Assembly (NCBI RefSeq): GCF_000364445.2
Contig: NZ_CP043538.1
Span: 4,421,447-4,485,446 of the forward strand
DNA from: Methylobacterium mesophilicum SR1.6/6
GTDB lineage: Bacteria; Pseudomonadota; Alphaproteobacteria; Rhizobiales; Beijerinckiaceae
DNA: 64,000 bases
Reading direction: 5' to 3'
A program made the position numbers and the translations under genes. A model generated the notes under the pieces. It was not told the origin of the DNA and ran no database searches. It saw only the letters and a program-made list of their open reading frames with translations. Below, one piece after another: positions 58,353 to 64,000 of this stretch (position 1 is its first letter; each line of letters starts with the position of its first letter).

Positions 58353-60974
58353 TTAGCCGTCTCCGAGGGTGCGGGCGAGGATGTCGGCCGTGTCCCGTGA
58401 GAGCCCCGGGATCGCCTTGATCCAATTAAGGATTTCAGCGGCCTTGGCGCCCCGCGATTTTTCCAGGCGGCGCCAGGATCCGAAGGCGGTGAGCAGGCGT
58501 GCGGCAACCTGTGGGTTCGTCGAATCGAGGGCCGCAACCGTCTCGGCCACGCGCCGAAATCCCGTGCCGTCGCGGCGCGCGAACTGCGTCGGGTTGCCGA
58601 AGGCGAAGCTCCCGACGAGGGCTCGGACCCGATTCGGGTTGGTCATCGTGAAGGCCGGATGGGCCTGGAGCCGGGTGATTCGCTCCAGGGTGCCGGGCTC
58701 GGGGATCTGAGCCTGGATGGCAAACCACTTGTCGAGGACCAGGGGCTCGTCGGCGTAGCGCGCGGCGAAATCCGCCAGCGCCGTCTCCCGCGCCTCGCCC
58801 GGGATCAGCGCGAGGGTGCCGAGGGCGGCCAGGCGATCGGTCATGTTGGTGGCGCCGCGCAGGCGCTCGCCGGCCCGCTCAGCCCCGGCCTCGGGATCGC
58901 CCGCGGCGATAAGGTCGAGGGCTGCGTTGCGCAGAGAGCGGCGGCCCGCCGAGGCCGCATCGGGGCTGTAGGATGCGCCGGCAACGGGTGCGAGCGCCGC
59001 GTCGAGCCGTTCGAGCCGCGACCGGAGGACCCGGCCCAGATGCGCCCGCAGCGCGAGCCGGGCCTCGTGGATCGCGTCGGGATCGACGCCGCTCGGCACG
59101 GCGTCGGCGGCCTCGCCCTCGCTCGGCAGGGCCAGGACCAGGGCCGCGAAGGCCGGGTCGGCCAGGGCCTCGGCGTCGAGGAACCGGCCGAGGGCCTGCG
59201 CGAAGGCCTCGGCCCGCTCGGCATCGGGATCGAGGATCAGCCGCAGGGCCACGTCCTGCGCCGCCTGCCAGCGGTTGAACGGGTCGCTGTCATGGGCGAG
59301 CAGGCGCACGCGCTGCGCGTCGGTCAGCGCGAGGTCGAGCCGCACCGGGGCCGAGAAGTCCCGGAGGACCGAAGGGACGGGCTCCTCGGTGACCGACCGA
59401 AAGACGAGTTCCGCCTCGGGCCGGTCCAGCACGTAGACGCCGTCCTGCAGATCCGGGCAGGTGGCTCCGGTGAGCGGGCCCGCCGCGCCGACGAGCCCGA
59501 GCGCCACCGGGATCACCAGGGGCGGCCCCTGCCGCCCGGCTTCCTCGGGGAGGCTCTGGGCCAGCCGGAGCGTGTAGCGGGACGCCTGCGGATCGTAGGC
59601 GCCGGCGACGGCGAGGCGGGGCGTGCCGGGGCGCTCGTACCAGCGGGCGAAGGCCTCGAGATCGCGGCCGGTGACGGCCGAGAAGGCGGAGAGGAAGTCC
59701 TCCACCGTGGCGGCCCGGCCGTCATTGTCGGCGAAGTAGCGGTCCATGCCGGCGCGGAAGGCCTCGGCGCCGATCAGCGTGCGCAGCATCCGGACGATCT
59801 CGGCGCCCTTGTCGTAGACGGTCGCCGTGTAGAAGTTGTTGATCTCCGCGTAGGCCCGCGGCCGCACCGGGTGGCGCAGCGGCCCGGCATCCTCCGGGAA
59901 CTGGCGCGCTCGCAGGGAGCGCACCTCGGCGATCCGGTGCACCGGCCGGGAGCGCATGTCCGAGGAGAATTCCTGGTCGCGGAAGACCGTGAGACCCTCC
60001 TTCAGGCAGAGCTGGAACCAGTCCCGGCAGGTGACGCGGTTGCCCGACCAGTTGTGGAAGTACTCGTGGGCGATGATCGCCTCGATGGCGGCGTAATCGC
60101 CGTCGGTGGCGGTCTCGGGGCTGGCCAGGACGTACTTGTCGTTGAAGATGTTGAGGCCCTTGTTCTCCATGGCGCCCATGTTGAAGTCGGACACCGCCAC
60201 GACGTTGAACACGTCGAGATCGTAGGCGCGCCCGAAGGCGGTCTCGTCCCAGGCCATGGAGCGGATCACGGCGTCGAGGGCGTATCCCGCGCGGTCCTCC
60301 TTGCCGGGCTCCACGTAGACCGCGCAGGTGACCGGGCGTCCCTCGGCCGTGGTGAACGCCGTCTCGACCTTGCCGAGCCGGCCGCCGACCAGGGCGAAGA
60401 GGTAGGCGGGCTTCGGGTGCGGATCGTGCCAGACCGCGAAGTGCCGGCCGGACCCGGCATCCCCGGCCTGGACCGGATTGCCGTTGCCGAGCAGCACCGG
60501 CGCTTCCGCCCGGTCCGCCTCGATGCGGGTGGTGTAGACGGCCATGACGTCGGGCCGGTCGAGGAAATAGGTGATGCGGCGGAAGCCGTCGGCCTCGCAC
60601 TGGGTGCAGTAGACCCCGCTGGAGCGGTAGAGGCCCATCAGCTTGGTATTGGCCGTGGGATCGACCTCGGTGACGAGGCGCAGGGTGAATGGCCCTCCGG
60701 GCGGCGCGCTGAGACTCAGCCCGGCGGGCGACACGGTGTAGGCGCTCTCGGCCAGCGGTGCACCATCGAGGGCGATCGAGACCAGCCGCAGATCGTCGCC
60801 GTCGAGGTTGAGCGGCGCTCCGGCGACTCCCGCCGGGTTCGGGCGCAGCGCCAGCGTCGCGTCGATGCGGGTGGCATGCGGGTCGAGGCGGATGTCGAGT
60901 TCGACGCGGTCGATCAGGTAATCGCTCGGCCGGTATTCCTCCAGGCGGATCAGCGGCGGCGTCTCGGTGCGCAT
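58353..60974 (-). CDS. pepN: Aminopeptidase N (M1 family)
   Basis: An 873-residue zinc aminopeptidase. The substrate-binding GAMEN motif (NMGAMENKGLN) is followed by the zinc site HEYFHN with the second glutamate in LKEGLTVFRDQEFS. The N-terminal beta-domain begins LEEYRPSDYLIDRVELDI, and the C-terminal part is the helical ERAP-like/DUF3458 region. It cleaves N-terminal residues in the cytoplasm. ATG 60974 matches the usual N-terminus; the frame's extension to 61799 lies antisense to the MFS gene and is spurious. Its stop is 178 bp from the kinase start. Confidence 0.96.
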   Translation of the reverse strand: MRTETPPLIRLEEYRPSDYLIDRVELDIRLDPHATRIDATLALRPNPAGVAGAPLNLDGDDLRLVSIALDGAPLAESAYTVSPAGLSLSAPPGGPFTLRLVTEVDPTANTKLMGLYRSSGVYCTQCEADGFRRITYFLDRPDVMAVYTTRIEADRAEAPVLLGNGNPVQAGDAGSGRHFAVWHDPHPKPAYLFALVGGRLGKVETAFTTAEGRPVTCAVYVEPGKEDRAGYALDAVIRSMAWDETAFGRAYDLDVFNVVAVSDFNMGAMENKGLNIFNDKYVLASPETATDGDYAAIEAIIAHEYFHNWSGNRVTCRDWFQLCLKEGLTVFRDQEFSSDMRSRPVHRIAEVRSLRARQFPEDAGPLRHPVRPRAYAEINNFYTATVYDKGAEIVRMLRTLIGAEAFRAGMDRYFADNDGRAATVEDFLSAFSAVTGRDLEAFARWYERPGTPRLAVAGAYDPQASRYTLRLAQSLPEEAGRQGPPLVIPVALGLVGAAGPLTGATCPDLQDGVYVLDRPEAELVFRSVTEEPVPSVLRDFSAPVRLDLALTDAQRVRLLAHDSDPFNRWQAAQDVALRLILDPDAERAEAFAQALGRFLDAEALADPAFAALVLALPSEGEAADAVPSGVDPDAIHEARLALRAHLGRVLRSRLERLDAALAPVAGASYSPDAASAGRRSLRNAALDLIAAGDPEAGAERAGERLRGATNMTDRLAALGTLALIPGEARETALADFAARYADEPLVLDKWFAIQAQIPEPGTLERITRLQAHPAFTMTNPNRVRALVGSFAFGNPTQFARRDGTGFRRVAETVAALDSTNPQVAARLLTAFGSWRRLEKSRGAKAAEILNWIKAIPGLSRDTADILARTLGDG

Positions 60975-61060
60975 GCGGGCCTCTCTCCGGGTGCGGGTCG
61001 GGCCCGTTCTGGTCCTTCGGGCGACGCGGTGCAACGCGCTTGGCGCCGCCCTAACGCCTC

Positions 61061-62245
61061 TCAGCCGGCCGGGCGGCGCCCCTTCTGCCACCACAGGCCG
61101 CCGATCAGGCCGAGGTTCACCAGGGCGAGTGCGGCCAGCATGGCCCACAGGGCGTCCGCGCCCAGGCGGGTGAGCAGGACCGCACCGATCGGAGGCGCCA
61201 GGGCCTGCGCCACGAGCCCGGGCCGGGCCAGCCGGCCGATCAGCCCGGCATACTGGTCCGGGCCGAACAGGGCGAGGGGCACGGTGCCCCGGGCGATCGA
61301 GTAGATGCCGTTGCCGGCCCCGTAGAGGATCAGGCCGAGGGCGACATCGGGCACGTGGGCCGCCAGGAGCAGCAGGCCGAGCCCGACGAGGACGAAGGCG
61401 GCCGTCAGGGTCCAGAGAGGGTGATACCGTCCCCTGCCGGCGATCTCGACGAGACGTGCGCCCACCTGGGTCGGGCCGATCAGGCCGCCATAGGCCACCC
61501 CGGCCGCGAGGGGGATCCCGCGGGCCTGGAGCAGTGTCAGCAGGTGGACCGACACCAGCGCCATGGTGGCGCCGCCGAGCACCAGCACGCCCATCATCAG
61601 CAGAAGGGCCCGGCGCTGCCAGGGCGCCAGGGGCTCCGCGGCGCGCGCCCGGCCGTCGCCCGAGGTCGCCACGGGCCGCGCCGACGGGATGAGGCGAAGA
61701 ACGAGCGGGAGCGACACGGCGAGGTGGAGGCCGGCATAGGCGAGGCATGTCCCCCGCCACCCGACATGCGCGACGAGAAAGGCGGAGAGCGGCCAGCACA
61801 CCGTGCTGGCGAAGCCGCCCACCAGGGTCAGCTGCGTGATCGCGGACCGGGCATCGGCCCCGTAGAGCCGGCCCAGGGTCGCGTAGGCGGGGTCATAGAG
61901 GCCGCAGCTCATGCCGACGCCGAGGATGACCCAGCCGGCCAGGAACACCGGTAGAACCGGGGCGAGCGCCAGAACCACGAGCCCCACGGCCAGCAACAGG
62001 GCCGCGAACGCCAGGACGGGCCGGCCGCCGCGCCGCTGGATCACGGCCCCGACCCGCGGCGACGCGACGGCGGCGACCAGCAACCCGAAGGACAGGCCGC
62101 CCACGATCCAGGCGAGCGGCCAGCCGGTCTCGCGGGCGATCGGCTCGGCCAGGACGGCCGGGAGGTAATAGGTCGAGCCCCAGGCCAGGATCTGCACCAC
62201 GCCGAGCGCGGCGATCACAGGCCAGCGACGGGATGGAAGGACCAT
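61061..62245 (-). CDS. MFS transporter, possibly arsenic-linked
   Basis: A 394-residue major facilitator with 12 hydrophobic helices. The first (VIAALGVVQILAWGSTYYLP) carries the WGSTYYLPA segment seen in one MFS subgroup, and the loop 2-3 motif appears as PRVGAVIQRRGGRPVL. It follows arsC by 73 bp on the same strand, so export of arsenite or an organoarsenical is a reasonable inference; ArsK-type arsenite exporters are MFS proteins. A general drug-efflux role is also possible. ATG 62245 is used; GTG 62263 is an alternative. Confidence 0.82.
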   Translation of the reverse strand: MVLPSRRWPVIAALGVVQILAWGSTYYLPAVLAEPIARETGWPLAWIVGGLSFGLLVAAVASPRVGAVIQRRGGRPVLAFAALLLAVGLVVLALAPVLPVFLAGWVILGVGMSCGLYDPAYATLGRLYGADARSAITQLTLVGGFASTVCWPLSAFLVAHVGWRGTCLAYAGLHLAVSLPLVLRLIPSARPVATSGDGRARAAEPLAPWQRRALLLMMGVLVLGGATMALVSVHLLTLLQARGIPLAAGVAYGGLIGPTQVGARLVEIAGRGRYHPLWTLTAAFVLVGLGLLLLAAHVPDVALGLILYGAGNGIYSIARGTVPLALFGPDQYAGLIGRLARPGLVAQALAPPIGAVLLTRLGADALWAMLAALALVNLGLIGGLWWQKGRRPAG

Positions 62246-62318
62246 GGGTTCGGCGGCTCTCACGGCGGGTCGGCCCTCTGCCGAGCCGGCGCATCGGCGC
62301 GACAGCCCTGCGGGCGGG

Positions 62319-62759
62319 CTACGCCGTGGCGACGCGCCGGCCCTCCGCGTCGATCACCGGCTCGCCATCCTCCTTGACGAACGCGCCCTGCTGGGGCGGC
62401 AGCAGGTCCAGGACGGCCTCGGACGGCCGGCACAGCCGCACGCCCCGTGGGCTCACCACGAGGGGGCGGTTCAGCAGGATCGGATGCGCGTCGATCGCGT
62501 CGAGAAGCTGGTCGTCGGTCAGGGTCGGATCGCCGAGGCCCAGCTCCGTGAAGGGTGTACCCGTCTCGCGCAGTGCCGCGCGCAAGGCCAGACCGGCGCG
62601 GTCCAGAAGCTGCTTGAGCAGCGCCCGGGCTGGCGGAGTCTTCAGGTACTCGATCACGTGCGGTTCGATGCCGGCGTTGCGGATCATCGCAAGGGTGTTC
62701 CGCGAGGTGCCGCAGGCCGGATTGTGGTAGATCACCACGTCGAAAGCGCCATCAGGCAT
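62319..62759 (-). CDS. arsC: Arsenate reductase, glutaredoxin-dependent type
   Basis: A 146-residue ArsC of the Spx/ArsC fold. The active-site cysteine lies in HNPACGTSRNTLAMI, and the arginines that bind arsenate are in NRPLVVSPRGVRLCRPSE. It reduces arsenate to arsenite in the cytoplasm using glutathione and glutaredoxin. The gene precedes the MFS transporter. No ArsR repressor gene or ArsB/Acr3 pump is visible nearby. ATG 62759. Confidence 0.94.
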   Translation of the reverse strand: MPDGAFDVVIYHNPACGTSRNTLAMIRNAGIEPHVIEYLKTPPARALLKQLLDRAGLALRAALRETGTPFTELGLGDPTLTDDQLLDAIDAHPILLNRPLVVSPRGVRLCRPSEAVLDLLPPQQGAFVKEDGEPVIDAEGRRVATA

Positions 62760-62878
62760 GGTCGACCCTGTGTGCCGGCCTCACGTCGTCCACCACGATA
62801 GCTGGTGCCGGCGCGCAGATCGACTCCGGCAATGCGCCGTCGTGACAGACGCGCGGGCTCCGGCCGGACGTGATCCGC

Positions 62879-63466
62879 TCAAGGCGTGTGGCACGCCATC
62901 GCGGCGGCTGCCTCGACGACGCTGAGCGCCCTGCGCCTGACTTCCAGGGCGGCGTCCGGCCCGTCAGCCACCGCCGATGCCTCCCGCCGCAGGGTCGCGT
63001 TGCAGGCACAGGACTCGTAGCCCGCCGCGTCGTAACACGCGTCGTGCCGCATGCACGCGGCGTCCAGCGCGTCGGTCGGCGGCAGGCCCTCACCGCGCTG
63101 ACCCTTGCCGCAGTAATTGCCGTGGAACAGTTCCTGCCCGGCGATAACCCGGCCGAGGTCGCCCTTGGGCGGCGTCGGATCCTCGGCGCGCCCCCCGGGA
63201 TTGAGATCGTTGGCCGGGCCGCCCGCCCTGGATCCCGATCCGCGCAGCGCCCTGGGGATGCCAGAGCGCTCGCCGGGCTCGTTCAGCGCCTCACCGGCGC
63301 GGCCGTTGGGGTCCGAGAGTTCGGGCAGGGGCGGCGGCGGCCCCGGCCTGGGTTCATCGGCCTCAAGGGTGGTGGCAGGTACATCTGCGCCGGGTGTCTG
63401 GGCCAGACCAAGCGACGGTCCGGCCACGAGCATCAGCCCGACCACAAGGAAAAACGGTGCGCGCAA
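62879..63466 (-). CDS. Secreted phospholipase-A2-like protein
   Basis: A 195-residue protein with a signal peptide (FFLVVGLMLVAGPSLGLAQ), a long proline/glycine-rich linker (residues 30-105) and a C-terminal domain with a secreted-phospholipase-A2 pattern. It has YCG at 118-120, then DALDAACMRHDACYD with the His141-Asp142 catalytic pair flanked by Cys138 and Cys144, and further cysteines at 153 and 155. In the family the His-Asp dyad and YCGxG calcium loop hydrolyse the sn-2 ester of phospholipids. Activity is not proven, but the key residues are intact. ATG 63466. Confidence 0.75.
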   Translation of the reverse strand: MRAPFFLVVGLMLVAGPSLGLAQTPGADVPATTLEADEPRPGPPPPLPELSDPNGRAGEALNEPGERSGIPRALRGSGSRAGGPANDLNPGGRAEDPTPPKGDLGRVIAGQELFHGNYCGKGQRGEGLPPTDALDAACMRHDACYDAAGYESCACNATLRREASAVADGPDAALEVRRRALSVVEAAAAMACHTP

Positions 63467-63670
63467 AAGGGCCTCCGGGCTGCGGCGCTCAACTCGAAGC
63501 TTGGCTTATTCGTTCCGGAACAAGCGTGGGCTGTGCGCGACAGAGACGCCGATCCCCGCACGACCGATCCATGACAGGCGATTACGACCCTGCGAGCAGA
63601 AAGCGCATGCAACCGTTTTCGTCTCATCCGGCTTTGGTCTCGGGCCGAACCCCTTGTCTTGGAGCACCTC

Positions 63671-63922
63671 ATGCCGACCCGCGTTCTGATCTCCCTCGCA
63701 CTTCTGGCGACCGTCACCGGCCCTGTGCTGGCGGCACCCATGAGCGCCGACGACAAGGCCACCCTCCAGCAGCAATGTTCGGGTGACTTCACGACCTTCT
63801 GCGGCGACCTGCCGCCAGAGGACGGCCCCGAGACGCAGGCGTGCTTCGAGAAGAACATGGCGAAGCTGTCGCCCGGGTGCCAATCCGCCATTCAGAGCTT
63901 CAAGCAGGGCAAGAAGGGCTGA
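63671..63922 (+). CDS. Small secreted cysteine-rich-repeat protein
   Basis: An 83-residue protein with a signal peptide (VLISLALLATVTGPVLAAP) and one cysteine-rich repeat of the type widespread in Rhizobiales: LQQQCSGDFTTFCGDLPP followed by QACFEKNMAKLSPGCQSAI, giving four spaced cysteines. Its role is unknown; such proteins are periplasmic. ATG 63671 has GGAG six bases upstream. It is divergent from the phospholipase-like gene, with about 200 bp between them that should hold both promoters. Confidence 0.82.
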   Translation: MPTRVLISLALLATVTGPVLAAPMSADDKATLQQQCSGDFTTFCGDLPPEDGPETQACFEKNMAKLSPGCQSAIQSFKQGKKG

Positions 63923-64000
63923 ACGTCCACCACCGGAGGCGCAGACGGAGGCCTTCGCCTTCCTATTCGCAGCGCGGTGCCGGATGCGCGGGTCGCCCAT

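Noticed and set aside
58659..61304. 881-residue plus-strand frame
   Set aside because: Antisense to pepN; composition typical of a shadow frame.

Overview
The window is a GC-rich chromosomal stretch whose gene content points to an alphaproteobacterium of the Methylobacterium/Methylorubrum group. The pointers are a formaldehyde-activating-enzyme (Fae) paralogue, a YejAB-type peptide transporter, a MoxR/DUF58/BatA-like operon, TamA-TamB, a DUF6925-type gene and several intergenic palindromic repeats of the kind seen in this order. The genus is inferred from these families, not from a marker gene.

Layout. (1) 0-5 kb, minus strand: part of a yej-type ABC importer (two tandem family-5 solute-binding proteins, then the permease YejB). 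(2) 5-12.2 kb, minus strand: a four-gene operon MoxR ATPase - DUF58 - BatA/DUF4159 - vWA/amidotransferase-like membrane protein, then a lone Fae paralogue. (3) 13.5-25.6 kb: surface polysaccharide genes. Two large glycosyltransferases lie on the plus strand. A Wzz/BY-kinase-like protein, a GT4-GT2 fusion and a FAD-dependent UDP-galactopyranose-mutase-like protein lie on the minus strand. GC falls sharply towards the right end. The region stops at a scar made of a truncated FadL-type porin, a tandem 21-bp duplication, the 3' part of an initiator tRNA and its terminator; I read this as an integration or deletion junction. (4) 25.9-38.1 kb: core genes tamA, tamB, an HPr-like protein, nth, an unknown gene, a CobW-type GTPase, a penicillin-binding-protein-5-type carboxypeptidase and queE.

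(5) 38.2-45.2 kb: the most unusual locus. It is a tightly coupled four-gene operon that ends in a 1177-residue tubulin/FtsZ-like protein carrying a C-terminal GYF_2 domain. Upstream of it are a vWA-like secreted or membrane-anchored protein, a three-helix membrane protein and an unrecognised 462-residue protein. Tubulin-superfamily proteins linked to vWA membrane proteins have been proposed to remodel membranes (Makarova and Koonin 2010), but this gene set is not one I recognise as characterised. (6) 46.3-49.8 kb: rmlC-B-D-A for dTDP-L-rhamnose, followed at 50.3-54.8 kb by an OpgC-like acyltransferase, SGNH hydrolase, polysaccharide flippase and CelD-like acyltransferase, largely joined by 4-bp overlaps. 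The first unit makes an activated sugar; the second looks able to export and decorate a surface glycan. (7) 55-64 kb: a PAS histidine kinase, aminopeptidase N, an MFS transporter with arsenate reductase, a secreted phospholipase-A2-like protein and a small cysteine-repeat protein.

No CRISPR array, rRNA, intact tRNA, complete insertion sequence or integrase gene was seen. GC figures quoted are hand counts over 60-base lines. Motif and domain calls are by eye without database searches.
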